A stretch of DNA of 23,616 nt from JBATTK01 sp049670505 (GTDB taxonomy: Bacteria > Bacteroidota > Bacteroidia > Flavobacteriales > Flavobacteriaceae): the NCBI GenBank assembly GCA_049670505.1, contig JBATTK010000003.1:1-23616 (forward strand), read 5' to 3'. Position 1 is the stretch's first letter; the number at the start of each line of letters is the position of its first letter. The position numbers and the translations under genes are program-made. Under the pieces are notes generated by a model that worked only from the letters and a program-made list of their open reading frames with translations, had not been told where the DNA came from and made no database searches. This document shows, piece by piece, positions 11,101 through 20,700 of this stretch.

Positions 11101-14100
11101 TAACAAATCCAAACCAATATAGATACTTAGAATCTTTACGTCCACAAGGGCTTCCCCACCAACAGCTAAGTATCCTCCCAATTGGGGACGCTCAAAACTG
11201 ATAAATCCACCTACCTCAACATAGGCATAGGCGCGTACCCTTACAGGGCCATATCTTTTATCGAACTCGAACTCGGCCCGTGCCCCGGCCTCAATACCCC
11301 TTGCGGATAGCTGTAAATAGGTCTGGGCCGTCAACAGGGTCAACAATCGGGCAGAAACAGGCTCTTGTCTTGTACCAAAGTTTATGTACCAGGCAGAGGG
11401 ATTTTTGAAGAAGAAGCCCGCCTCTACCTTGGCCTGTAAATCTAAAATCCATCCATTATTTTGTGGAATCCTGAAATCCGCACCAAGACCCGCTTCTATA
11501 GAGTTGTCCCCAATAGCCAAAAATGCAAAGAAGGGCGGCTCATCTACATCATCAAGGCCTAATCGTTTGCTTAAAATATTTGCTTTGCCTTCAATGAAGA
11601 AGAGGCTAGGGATGGACAGCAACAGAAAGACCCGGAAATTAATGATGCTATCGTTACCATAGGTGGCAATGGCCGCCCCTGCACCCAAGGAGAACGGATC
11701 TTTATAATTGGCCGTCTGTTCCGGCCCGCTAAACTTGTCTATACGGATACCCCGCTCCGGATATACATAATAATCATACCAGCTATCTTCCCCGGAAGTT
11801 AAGCCAACAGCTTCTTTTTCTGCAACATAGCGATACCCCAAAAGCCCTCTAAAACCAAAAACACCTAAACCCGTTGCCGCTAGAGGGATCGGAGTTGGAA
11901 TTTCTACATTGGCATCTAAAATAAAGGCAGGATATTTTGGCTCTACCCGCATCTCAACACTTCCACTCACCCCAATTTTGGGTAATTTCAATGACACTCC
12001 TCCGGAGTATTCCGTGGATACCCCCGGCTCCGGTATAGAAACATAGCCGTTGATGATTGCCGTAGCTGTACTTGGGGAGGCATTACCAGGAATAATGATA
12101 TCCACCTCAATGGTACTAATACGTATATAGGAATGGCTGGGCCTGCCATTGGCTGCATCATCATCTACCGTATAGCAATATTTTACCCCGTTGCCTCGCA
12201 CATCAATACCTAAAGGATTTACATTTAAGGCCCCATCAAAGCCCCAACATTTGTATTCTCGTAAAACCCCATTGTATTCTTGTTGGTGCGAAGTGAAATT
12301 GAGGTTGGTAATGCTCATATTGACCGGCCCCAGACATAGGCCAAAATTGGTAGGCAACGGAATACTGCCTCCAACAATTTCAAAATTACCGTTGCTATAA
12401 ATACGAACCGCAGGAAGTGCAATTCGGGTAGGTGTACCACCTTCGCTACATAGCAGCTTGCTCATCACAGGATTGGTAAATTCCAACTCCGCGGTAGTAC
12501 CGATAAAGAAATCACCATCTTCTTGGCCGAGTTCAACTCCCTGAATATATATTTTAAGCACCTCAGGGATTTCGATAGGGGCAAAACCGTCTTGTTCGGA
12601 AGCCGTTAGAAGAAAGTCTCCATCAGAATCCAAGTGGCCAGTTACTTCAACAAAGGCATCATTGCCTTGAGCATCTTTTAGCTTAGGAATTTTTAAGCCA
12701 CCAATAATATTGGATTCAACTACCTTATTTTGCTTGAAAGAAATGTCGAATGAAGAAAATGAAACTTCAAAACCATTACCACCTATGGTTTTTACTAATT
12801 TTGACAGGTTTCCATCACATGTGTTCAAATAGAGATGATAATCTCTTACGTTCTCAAAAGTTTCGGTACTGCTATCTGCTTTGGTAATGGATAAAGGAAA
12901 AGCAAACTGCCATCCTGCATTTGCTGAATTATTCATGTATTGCAGAAGGGCAGCGTAGTCTGCAACAGGAGTCTCAGTTTGTCCTGCCTTTAAAGTTACA
13001 GGATATTGAAAGTCAAAGCAACTCAAAAAATAATCGGTTATTTGGCCATCAGGGTTAATATATGAAACGGTCTCCAAAGCAATCGTACCAGAAACTCCTC
13101 CGGTACCCACCAACAAGTCATACCCTGCGATTCTTGCAGTAGTCTGAACATTGTTCTCTTCGCTATTGAACCACTTCTTTGGTAAGGTTACCGATGCGTA
13201 CTGGGCGTAAACTCCCTTGAAGTTCAAGCCACGACCGTCTGCATCTACCTCGGGAATATTTTTATCATTTCTAAAATCGAATTTTAGGTTTTGTATTTCA
13301 ACGAGCAGACCCGTATTACCAATTTGAGAAGGTGTTAAATCAAAACTATCGGGATTTATAAATTCAAAGCCTTTCTCAGAATGATAGCTTAGGCTGCCAA
13401 CATTATATGTCAATAGAGACTTACTATCATCTTCGATTACTTCTCCATTTGTATCTACAGGTTTTAACCATGTTCTTGGGAATGCCAAGGCCAACTGCAA
13501 AGTTTGTATGGAAACCGAGAACTTCGGAATAAAAAGCCCTAGGATTCTCTGAGAACTAAAATCTCCCAAGATACCTCTGAAAAGAGTATATAAATTTTCA
13601 AAACTAGCTGGAATATCATTTTCTACTGCAATAAGTTCTTCAGCTATATAGGTATAAACATTAATACCATAAGATTCTAATTGGCTTGTGATTTCAAAAA
13701 CAATTTCTTCACCTTTGCCTTGTAGGTCGTTACTTAAAGGCGGGAAAGATGCATATTCGGGGCTTGTATTGAACTGATTCACAAATGCTTCGATTGACCC
13801 ATCCAACAATTGAAATATACTTTCAAATAAAACACGGTCAGGGGATATATTCAGCAACTCTACAATTACATCAAAATAGTCTTTTGCAGAACTAAGTTGA
13901 CTAGCATTAAGGGCCCGTATATATTTTAATATTGGCAAGTTATAGTATAACGCTAACGGAATTTCAGTAGTTCCTGTTGCTTCCCCAGGATTAAATAACA
14001 ATTCAAAATTGTCATCGCCACCAAAAACATTCAATCCAATTTTAGAGTTTAAAACTATAGTAAGATTGTAATACGCCACATCGCCAAAGACACTTCGTTC

Positions 14101-14217
14101 CGCATAGTACCCTTTATAGAAAAGCTTATCTATGCTTTCGGATATAGCCGTCTTTAGCGGGTCAGGTATTTTTTCGACCTGGATTAACTTATTTAATGCT
14201 GGATAATACTGTGGCAT
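8140..14217 (-). CDS. giant beta-rich protein of unknown function
   Basis: A 2025-aa protein without signal peptide. Residues ~1-500 form a mixed region starting MPQYYPALNKLIQVEKIP, encoded in A/T-rich DNA. The middle is beta-rich with many Gly. Residues ~780-1080 form a long run of alternating hydrophobic strands, for example RVRAYAYVEVGGFISF, GGYLAVGGEALVDVKI, FRLCVKVRIAFFKIRFCG, resembling a large beta-sheet, barrel or groove; it recalls DUF6603-type giant proteins, but I cannot confirm that. After ~1090 come Ig/Fn3-like or surface-protein-like segments (YIDIKFSKALDPNP; LYTALVNNVHQG). No catalytic motif is evident. AAGGA lies ~8 nt before the ATG. A 138-bp A/T-rich gap separates it from the lipoprotein gene upstream, so a separate promoter is possible. 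Only 14 bp separate it from the 1920-aa gene, so the two are surely co-transcribed and may work as a pair. Confidence 0.8.
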   Translation of the reverse strand: MPQYYPALNKLIQVEKIPDPLKTAISESIDKLFYKGYYAERSVFGDVAYYNLTIVLNSKIGLNVFGGDDNFELLFNPGEATGTTEIPLALYYNLPILKYIRALNASQLSSAKDYFDVIVELLNISPDRVLFESIFQLLDGSIEAFVNQFNTSPEYASFPPLSNDLQGKGEEIVFEITSQLESYGINVYTYIAEELIAVENDIPASFENLYTLFRGILGDFSSQRILGLFIPKFSVSIQTLQLALAFPRTWLKPVDTNGEVIEDDSKSLLTYNVGSLSYHSEKGFEFINPDSFDLTPSQIGNTGLLVEIQNLKFDFRNDKNIPEVDADGRGLNFKGVYAQYASVTLPKKWFNSEENNVQTTARIAGYDLLVGTGGVSGTIALETVSYINPDGQITDYFLSCFDFQYPVTLKAGQTETPVADYAALLQYMNNSANAGWQFAFPLSITKADSSTETFENVRDYHLYLNTCDGNLSKLVKTIGGNGFEVSFSSFDISFKQNKVVESNIIGGLKIPKLKDAQGNDAFVEVTGHLDSDGDFLLTASEQDGFAPIEIPEVLKIYIQGVELGQEDGDFFIGTTAELEFTNPVMSKLLCSEGGTPTRIALPAVRIYSNGNFEIVGGSIPLPTNFGLCLGPVNMSITNLNFTSHQQEYNGVLREYKCWGFDGALNVNPLGIDVRGNGVKYCYTVDDDAANGRPSHSYIRISTIEVDIIIPGNASPSTATAIINGYVSIPEPGVSTEYSGGVSLKLPKIGVSGSVEMRVEPKYPAFILDANVEIPTPIPLAATGLGVFGFRGLLGYRYVAEKEAVGLTSGEDSWYDYYVYPERGIRIDKFSGPEQTANYKDPFSLGAGAAIATYGNDSIINFRVFLLLSIPSLFFIEGKANILSKRLGLDDVDEPPFFAFLAIGDNSIEAGLGADFRIPQNNGWILDLQAKVEAGFFFKNPSAWYINFGTRQEPVSARLLTLLTAQTYLQLSARGIEAGARAEFEFDKRYGPVRVRAYAYVEVGGFISFERPQLGGYLAVGGEALVDVKILSIYIGLDLLLGAEAAKPFLIYGKFRLCVKVRIAFFKIRFCGKVELKWEKSRVVDRTPIPPLPNAGIYAPLELAKGVHMLTGDAFDIKQLNSNITDAGYVPSENNNGINSAILPLDTYIDIKFSKALDPNPVNSKIGGVNNPPVRNIELIPPQKTIRGKEVRQVKHSYSIEDIEIKAWNGSNWVDYNPYEALLPDAVDSGVNTSNLKIGHWQKPSKEYNALRVLGNSPFSFTQLGEPGWYVPEQLGITATSLFCETIALELECANWLKKPLDTNYLADIGEVVSLDDVENFYTTGRVAFWVRGPIFVENLGEEYTATVVDDTNSFGFAKSLKVFNFMSVEIRLPNPSKLIRLKLTTTGEGVTLYFYKSAINDASLEIQHELVAEVYKSRADLAQEVEYENPDQSISRIIVQPDFLDLERINALNTQLELINNQAFEDFANNGGGEVELIGSSDAGQEAEIQQEIISLIETGCAANALIGQLTGGIGQMEIGSSFRVGISDIIVDGLDEYTGCTTMLHEVCWLSEVDYEFNLKIPSQPAIQADFELAEQSVSKVIAPIWRPDTKYYMHLTLRDSVDNNEGGNSSDYHYYYGFRTVGPIGHFHNANGVTYGLNPNTGETNRDTNGNLIAPERFPLANLNDYIDYNRSYPNADGNLLASKPLFYANEQAKLQLFFVRPQTYHMFNIWEAKNGFTEIVSEMKVLIKDPVNDTIIPYPLPVDFDETTIPNTEELWEDDIDPLVPEHLKFWNNMVGSSTTCVTTGGEPIKPKTKKRTVKLTNLKPQKLYTALVNNVHQGTVTEVHNYVFKTSRYANFTAQINSYLLDDGDGNTKEAIFRVPISLSAADIDTTLNIIDAASAPDATDQALKVRFADRFDRVVEGLWGMSPLPVAETTEFNAVVDQNTGDTIALWIRNPEPFNDPKILEADMETGLQVLNNANNDADGNYKILHSKDRAEVLIMRNNKKITNTALRIQFQYLLWNGSTYVVEDTVLVENLNINS

Positions 14218-14355
14218 TTGATTGTTCCTTAGGATTATTATTACATTTATCCTTCTATTTTATAATTATCTTTTCTTAAGATTATTTGTTCATGACGATA
14301 TCATAATTACAATGAAGAATCTCCATTTCTAAATCCATACTTTCCGATTTGAAAA

Positions 14356-15045
14356 CTATGGGTTATCGTTAAATTCAAAACTGCCTTCATTCAATACTGT
14401 AATACTTGCGTCATCGTTTATTTTCAACTTCCGTTTTTCCATTGTTAAAGGCTCTTCATAGCGGGAATAATTGACCGACTCTATTAAAAACTTCTCGGAG
14501 ATAGTGATTCCAAAATAATTGTATTCATCGGGCACCACCACCTTGGACAATAGCCTGTAATCATGAACCGTATCATTTTTATATGTCATGCATAATATGA
14601 ACTCTCGTTCGTCCATTGAACTAGAAGCTAGCAGCACATTAAAATTGTTTTCATGCCAGAATCTTTTTATAATTTTGCACGATTGAATTTCAAAAGGATT
14701 GTTCTTGCCTATATAGGATAAGAGACTATCATTTAAAATCAGCGGGTATTTATATCTGACAGATTTCTCACATTCATAGTACTTTTCTGTATCATGAAGC
14801 AGTAATTCTTCTATTATACTTTCATCTGTGGCAGTAAACTCAAATTTTCTCAGCAATTCGTTATTATAGCTAAAAGGCAATGATTCAATTTTTAGACTCT
14901 CTATGACTTCAGAAAAACTAAATACCGAAACTCGTATTTCTTCTTGGTTATCAACTTTTTGGTCGGTGGGTCTACTTTCTTGACGCGATTGTTTACACGA
15001 GATTAAGAATGTGCTCACAAGTATATAGACAATGATATTATTCAT
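14356..15045 (-). CDS. lipoprotein, candidate immunity protein for the adjoining peptidase
   Basis: A 229-aa protein starting MNNIIVYILVSTFLISCKQS. A hydrophobic N-region and the lipobox L14-I15-S16-C17 make it a lipoprotein with lipidated C17. The residues after C17 (KQSRQESRP) lack the acidic surface-export signal described for Bacteroidota lipoproteins, so it probably faces the periplasm (inference). The mature part is a mix of charged strands and helices with no domain I recognise. The gene starts 3 bp after the stop of the LAS peptidase gene, so the two are translated as a tight pair. A periplasm-facing protein tied to a predicted murein peptidase fits an immunity role, but that rests on position alone. 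Alternatives are an accessory lipoprotein or one unrelated to the toxin. Confidence 0.8.
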   Translation of the reverse strand: MNNIIVYILVSTFLISCKQSRQESRPTDQKVDNQEEIRVSVFSFSEVIESLKIESLPFSYNNELLRKFEFTATDESIIEELLLHDTEKYYECEKSVRYKYPLILNDSLLSYIGKNNPFEIQSCKIIKRFWHENNFNVLLASSSMDEREFILCMTYKNDTVHDYRLLSKVVVPDEYNYFGITISEKFLIESVNYSRYEEPLTMEKRKLKINDDASITVLNEGSFEFNDNP

Positions 15046-15048
15046 CGT

Positions 15049-17262
15049 TTAACTAGATTTATAATTTGCTTTAAAGCCTTGAACATGTAAATGATCATGA
15101 TGGCTTTTTTTTGGTTTGCCGTTCGCATCCTTAGTTACAGTACAATGATTTAATAAATTATTAGAAGTTTGGTCATCAATATTACCATCCCCATTACTAT
15201 CTGAATCATCAAAAAACCAGGATAAACTTTTTTTAGTAGAATGAAATCCAAAAATTTCTAAACTATCCAAAAATTCATTTTGTCTGATCTTATCCAACAG
15301 AGGGTCATCTATTTCGATCACACCACCTACTATATCAATTCTAGCCCTTTGAGAATCCGTTCTTAAATATTTAAAGTCTATATTATTTCCGTTGACATGT
15401 GTAACACTCGGTGCGCCTGTCCCATCGGTTCCAACTGACCCGTTTGTTATAATATCCTCATAACCACTATCAATTATCGCACCCAAAAGTGCCGCCAATT
15501 TTTCCGGATTAAAATATTCTCTGCTGGTATCTTCGGAAAGTCGGATTACCCTGGTTCCATTATCGAAAAACTCAAACATTTTTCTTGTGTTCGAGGGAAT
15601 GGGTGTATCAAGGATATTTACCAAAGGTGTCTTGTTTAAGCCGGGAGTTCCGTCATTTTCATAATATCTAGTCTTATTTGCAACAGTAATCTTTTTCCAT
15701 CCAGCACTCTCATACTTGCTGCCCCTAATCCATTTTTGAGCCCATTCTATATCAAATATTCCAAAATCGTAATCTTCGGTTTGTCCATGATACATGAATC
15801 GTATTTTTCTCGTAATTTCTTGAATAAAAGTTTCTTGACTGATAAACCCATCATGGTAAATATGTTGTATAACTAGAGGTGCTAAAAGCTTAAATTCTTC
15901 TGTGGAATTGTAATCCGTTCCGTTTACCGTGACCTTTATATTTAATACGCTTTCCTCTAAATTGCCATTCTCAGGAATCAAAATATCTAACCAGTTATTA
16001 TAAGTAGTGGAATCAAATTCTTGAAATTTTATAGGTGTCTCGGCATAATCATTAACTATTTCAGCATTAAAATCTGTTTGCTGTACCGCCCCTTCTAACA
16101 AAGGTAATTTGGCATTGGCCCCAACCAATACAGGTGTTTCCTCTCGTACCGAAAAGCTTACTTGGGAACCATTCAAATTAGTGGCTTCACCTACTAGATA
16201 AGCAGTCATTCCCGGATACAAGACATCTAATTTGGTATAATTTGCTACAGTAAAACCGTTTAAATCGATGAAAGAGGATTTTGAGGCAAAAAATAAACGA
16301 TTTATGACCGCTAGACTTGTCAGTTTTAATTGGGCGTACTGATTGTTTAACTGATCAACTGGAATCAAAACGCCCGATATTTTTAAATATACTTCTAAGT
16401 CAGAACCTTCAGTAGCGGGTTCAAAGGCATTTGCAAAAGCGGGTGATGACGAACTTTCAACCTGATAATCTATTATGGTAGTTCTGCTGGTAACAGAAAC
16501 ATCTTTGGAGTTCTCATATGTACCATCATTATTGCTCCATAGAATCAAATCGTCCGCCGACCCTTCACTCGTATCATCATCGTGTAAAGTCAAATTAATT
16601 TGACTTCCGGTCAACCCCAAAGAAATAATGACAAGCGAAATATCAGTATTGAAACCAGAACTTGAAATAAAGTTCTGCTGTTGGTTGATCCAATATACAT
16701 TTAAAATTTCTGGTGCAGCTTTAATTTCTGTAGTTTCAACATAGGCTTTAGCTATATCGTGATCAGGACGATTCCTAAAAGCTTCTACAAAGACATTTTT
16801 ATCATCTAGCCACTTTGAAAATTTTATGGTCAGCTGATTAATTTTATTTCCGTTCTCAACGGTAGTTTCGACCAAAGCTTCTAAATACCCCCTGTCAGCC
16901 AACTCTTCAATGAATCCAGATTTGTCTGAAGTCAACGTAAAATCGGTTTCAGATTCGGTTTGCGTGGTGCGGTTGGATATTTCAATGTAGTCGTTGGAAT
17001 CATCCATCAAACCACCATCTACCCAAACGACCCAACTTATATTATCCTTGTCATTATCGAATTCCGTCAATTCAGATGGGGAAGGTGTAGTAACCGTGTT
17101 ACCGCCAAATCGATAGGTATATTCTGTCAATTTATAAACAGCTGTTTCCGAATTATTGTTATTTGATGGGCCAACAACAGTTTTTGGAAAAGAACGCCCA
17201 CTACCGACAATGGTACTTCTAATATCTTCTGATGCAATATTTATGTTCGTTGTTAAAATCAC
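15049..17262 (-). CDS. large protein with C-terminal LAS-type zinc peptidase domain (M15/MepA-like)
   Basis: A 737-aa protein. The start is a GTG (17260-17262) with AAAGGA about 7 nt upstream; no nearby ATG fits. The first ~480 residues are beta-rich with Ig-like segments and no signal peptide. The C-terminal ~130 residues hold the zinc-ligand pattern of LAS metallopeptidases (M15, VanX, MepA): SVTHVNGNNIDFKYL gives H622 and D629 (H-x6-D), and HHDHLHV gives H724-x-H726. Such enzymes cut peptidoglycan cross-bridges or stem peptides, so the likely substrate is murein in the periplasm. Between the ligand blocks lies DSDSNGDGNIDD, an EF-hand-like calcium loop (D688, N690, D692, G693, I695, D696). 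A murein peptidase without export signal, beside tail fibre genes, suggests delivery by a particle (inference). A role in local cell-wall digestion by a tail tip is the alternative. Confidence 0.85.
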   Translation of the reverse strand: MILTTNINIASEDIRSTIVGSGRSFPKTVVGPSNNNNSETAVYKLTEYTYRFGGNTVTTPSPSELTEFDNDKDNISWVVWVDGGLMDDSNDYIEISNRTTQTESETDFTLTSDKSGFIEELADRGYLEALVETTVENGNKINQLTIKFSKWLDDKNVFVEAFRNRPDHDIAKAYVETTEIKAAPEILNVYWINQQQNFISSSGFNTDISLVIISLGLTGSQINLTLHDDDTSEGSADDLILWSNNDGTYENSKDVSVTSRTTIIDYQVESSSSPAFANAFEPATEGSDLEVYLKISGVLIPVDQLNNQYAQLKLTSLAVINRLFFASKSSFIDLNGFTVANYTKLDVLYPGMTAYLVGEATNLNGSQVSFSVREETPVLVGANAKLPLLEGAVQQTDFNAEIVNDYAETPIKFQEFDSTTYNNWLDILIPENGNLEESVLNIKVTVNGTDYNSTEEFKLLAPLVIQHIYHDGFISQETFIQEITRKIRFMYHGQTEDYDFGIFDIEWAQKWIRGSKYESAGWKKITVANKTRYYENDGTPGLNKTPLVNILDTPIPSNTRKMFEFFDNGTRVIRLSEDTSREYFNPEKLAALLGAIIDSGYEDIITNGSVGTDGTGAPSVTHVNGNNIDFKYLRTDSQRARIDIVGGVIEIDDPLLDKIRQNEFLDSLEIFGFHSTKKSLSWFFDDSDSNGDGNIDDQTSNNLLNHCTVTKDANGKPKKSHHDHLHVQGFKANYKSS

Positions 17263-17291
17263 TTTTTTATCCTTTGTTCATTATAGATTAG

Positions 17292-17774
17292 TCAATGCTC
17301 TTTTGATTTAAAATATTTTACGGTAAAAAAAATCAAAGTAAAGCCGTAAACAATGAAATTAAATATGAAAACTTTGGTTTCTTGTAAAGGAATATCTTCG
17401 AACTTGCTACCAGATGTGTAAACTCCATATGGTGGTATCTCTAAAAACCAATAGACTGAGAACCCAATTAAAATTATGGCGAAAACAATTTGAACAACAT
17501 TCTTATATCTAACATTTATCCATTTATTCATACCATACATCAAATAAAATATGACAACAAAAATCATTGCGGTAATGTAAATATTGAAAGTGCCAACCGT
17601 CCATTCAGGCAGCACCGTGAAAGGATACCAACAAATGACTACAGACAATAAAAGAATCAGGTTTTTTGTCGAATGATATTTAAATACTAAACCCATTGTC
17701 TTCTCAAGTATATAAATTATTATTCCTATAATCATTAAGGTAATAGGTAAAAAAAAGATTATAGGTAGACCCAT
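17292..17774 (-). CDS. small five-helix membrane protein
   Basis: A 160-aa very hydrophobic protein. Likely membrane helices are at about 3-23, 38-56, 62-82, 92-112 and 133-154, with short charged loops and a Lys-rich C-terminus (KYFKSKEH), so it is probably an inner-membrane protein. I recognise no family. It starts 1 bp after the stop of the 1048-aa gene and ends 29 bp before the peptidase gene, so it is in the same operon. Small polytopic proteins beside toxin genes are often immunity proteins, and it could protect against the 1048-aa protein upstream or the peptidase downstream. This rests on context only. Confidence 0.75.
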   Translation of the reverse strand: MGLPIIFFLPITLMIIGIIIYILEKTMGLVFKYHSTKNLILLLSVVICWYPFTVLPEWTVGTFNIYITAMIFVVIFYLMYGMNKWINVRYKNVVQIVFAIILIGFSVYWFLEIPPYGVYTSGSKFEDIPLQETKVFIFNFIVYGFTLIFFTVKYFKSKEH

Positions 17775-17775
17775 T

Positions 17776-20700
17776 CTATAACGTGGTTTTCAAATTGACG
17801 ATTTCTTCCTTCACATCGGAATATATTCTAAAATCACCACCCTTGCCATGTAACTCCCTCCAATTTCTATAGTCAATATTTTCGATGAGGATATAATCAC
17901 TACCTGGTGTTTTTGAAACCGTTTTTTCGCTTAAATTCCAATAACCCAAATTTTGACTACCCATACCCTCGTCAGTAAAATCAAATGAATCTCTCACATA
18001 AACACCTATTTTATTAACGTTGATGTAGACAATGCCACTTTCAAGAGATAAAAAACCTTGGGCAGCTATTCTAAAATTAAAATTAGCAAGCGTTCCATTG
18101 AGATCATCTAATGGGTCAAACAAAATACTATAATCGTATTGTACACTTTTGTAATAAAACTTCTCTATTAAAGGGAGTGTTTCTCCAGATAGAATAGTTA
18201 GTGAAAAATTACCAAATGCTTTGGTTTCTCCTTCAACAGTAGGCAATTCAGCAATCGTGGGATTGCCAGATGAATTACTGAAGGCAATCATATCATTAAT
18301 TTCCTGTCTTAGTGAATCATAATTGTCTGAATCATTCCAGATTGTAGTAATGATTTCCTGATAATCATCATTAGCTCTTGAATAACTCAAAATCCAGTCC
18401 ATAGCAACAAACTCCAATTCTACATTAACATCTTCCGTGTCCTCTGCATTAGAACTAAACCATAGATTTTGTGCCTTAAGAGCATTGGCCCAACCTAAGG
18501 CTTGCATTACATTCGGAACAAATCTCACGGAATGCACTATTAATCTTTTTTCAGAACTGTCAGCATATTCCTTGAATTTTCCAGTACCAATTTTTACTGA
18601 AAAATAAAACTCCTCAATCAAATCCTTACTAACTATGTCCCTGAGAACTGTAGCAAATGGACTTAATTCAAAAGAGAATGTTTGTTCGTTAGAAGTTATG
18701 ATGTCAACATAAGGATCATCCTGTACATCATCAGCCAACAAATTACTCTTGTGCAATCGGAATTGGAATGTCTTTCCAATGGCATTTTCTGTTTTGATAA
18801 GTATCCTAGCTATGTGATTATTCGGATCACTATCAAGTTTATTTGTTGGCATGTTGTTATTGTCGACCCAATATGCCTCCAATACTTTTCCTGTTTCTAC
18901 ATCCCTATCCCAATTATATAAATTATCCGAGGTCAGAAGTTTAATATCGGTGACCACCTCATGAGTCTCCAAATCACCAGTATCTGTTTCCCGCAGACCT
19001 CTTAATGCATAATATGTTGTTGAAAACGAATCATCATTCTCTGTTAAAAATTCTGTGTTCGCAACACCAAGATATACTCTATAAGGAGCAGCAAATTCTG
19101 AGTTTTTTAAGGTTTCCATCTGAGCATATTCCGCATTTGTCAATGACAGTATGTTGATGTTTTCAAAATCGTAATCCAGAATAGAATTCTCTACCTTAAT
19201 GTCATCTTCTATGGTGGCACTGTCAGGATCTAATAGCACCACCTCATCTAAAGTATTGGCAAATGCTAAATACTCATAACTTTCGCCAGCAGTTTGAAAG
19301 ACATCGGATCTTATTGAATCAACACTTGTTTTTTTGTTGAAATGGTCGATAAACGTATCACCATTAAACGTTTGTTCACTATAGAGCGGCACTTTATCCC
19401 TAGTATTCAAAGTATCTTCATTATGTACTTTAGGCAAGGCAACAAAACTTATTGCTTCTTGGTCTTTAGTGATACCTAAATCAACTGTAAATTCAATTTC
19501 ATTGATATTAGTCTTGTCAACAAATGATACATCAGTAAACATTTTTAAATCTACACTACCCGAATTGATATAAGGAAGTTTCATATCAAAAATTGGGAAC
19601 AGATTATCCAGATACGATTCTTTTTTTAGTGATAATCCTTGATAACTCGAATCGGGAGTCGCATACCTTTTAATATATCTCAGCTGAAAATAATTTGCTT
19701 TGATTTGCCCAATATCATTTTTAGGCACTTGAATTTTATCGGTTAACCGATAATGGTTTTCGTTATCATCGATCTCCAAATTCATAAACCTTAGACTTGG
19801 ATTATTTGATTTTTCTAGATTTATGTCAAAAATTTCTCCTCTTTTCAAGAAAAATCGAGGGAATTCATTATCCCCAATATTCAATCCAAGTCCAATAGTT
19901 TTTTCAACATTTACGGCATCAAACTCGGAATCGACAACGGTCATCCAAGGCCACTTGCTTCGATAGTAATCGATTTCAGAGTATAGCCCTTCGCCTACCA
20001 AATCCCATTTGAACTCATTAGCATAATTCTCATAGTAGTTGTAGGAGTCTAGGTATTCATTCCTAATGTCTAAATAAAGTGTATTTTTATTGGCATGCTT
20101 TGCCGTAATTTCTTGAAAGAAATCCTCAGAATCTTTTCTGACGAAATTGGTTCCATCCGATGTTACTTTAATTCCCTTCCCATCAAATGTTCCAAAAAAA
20201 GCGGCAGAATCCATAAAGGATAATACTTCTTCCTTATCATGTTTTCTTCTAAACTTTTCGGCATTAGTGGCCGCTGGATCCAATGTGGTAAATGAAATTG
20301 TAGAATCTAATTCCCTTGCCAGTTTAAACGTTGGGGCAAATCCAATTTTTTCTAAAACTACCATTACTCCAAAAGAGCTTGCTTTAAAATCCCCGATATA
20401 ATCTCCGGCATTAACTCGAAAAAGTGTGTTTTCACTATTATAGAATGCAACATTTAGCCCATCAGTCTCCAAAGCTTTAAAATCATCGGTCGCGGTTGCT
20501 GAATAACCAAATCCAAGTGCATCTGACGCCAAAGGTTCTGGTGGTGCATCGGGCATCTCTGCTAGAAGAGTGGCGTGAGATTCCCATATCTTTCTTGTTA
20601 AATCATTTTTTGAAGGGGCAGCTACTATTGTTGTGCTTATCAAGGAACTTTTGACTACACCTTTATATATAATGTAGTCAACTTTGGGAAGATTCAGATC

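Noticed and set aside
2363..14217. Gliding adhesins or T9SS-secreted surface proteins
   Set aside because: The giant proteins lack both the Sec signal peptide and a visible T9SS C-terminal sorting domain, which that route needs.
14218..14355. Terminator between the lipoprotein gene and the 2025-aa gene
   Set aside because: The minus strand has an imperfect A/T stem (AATAATCTT...AAGATAATT), but without G/C pairs or a T-tract it is too weak to call. Read-through or a new promoter cannot be told apart.
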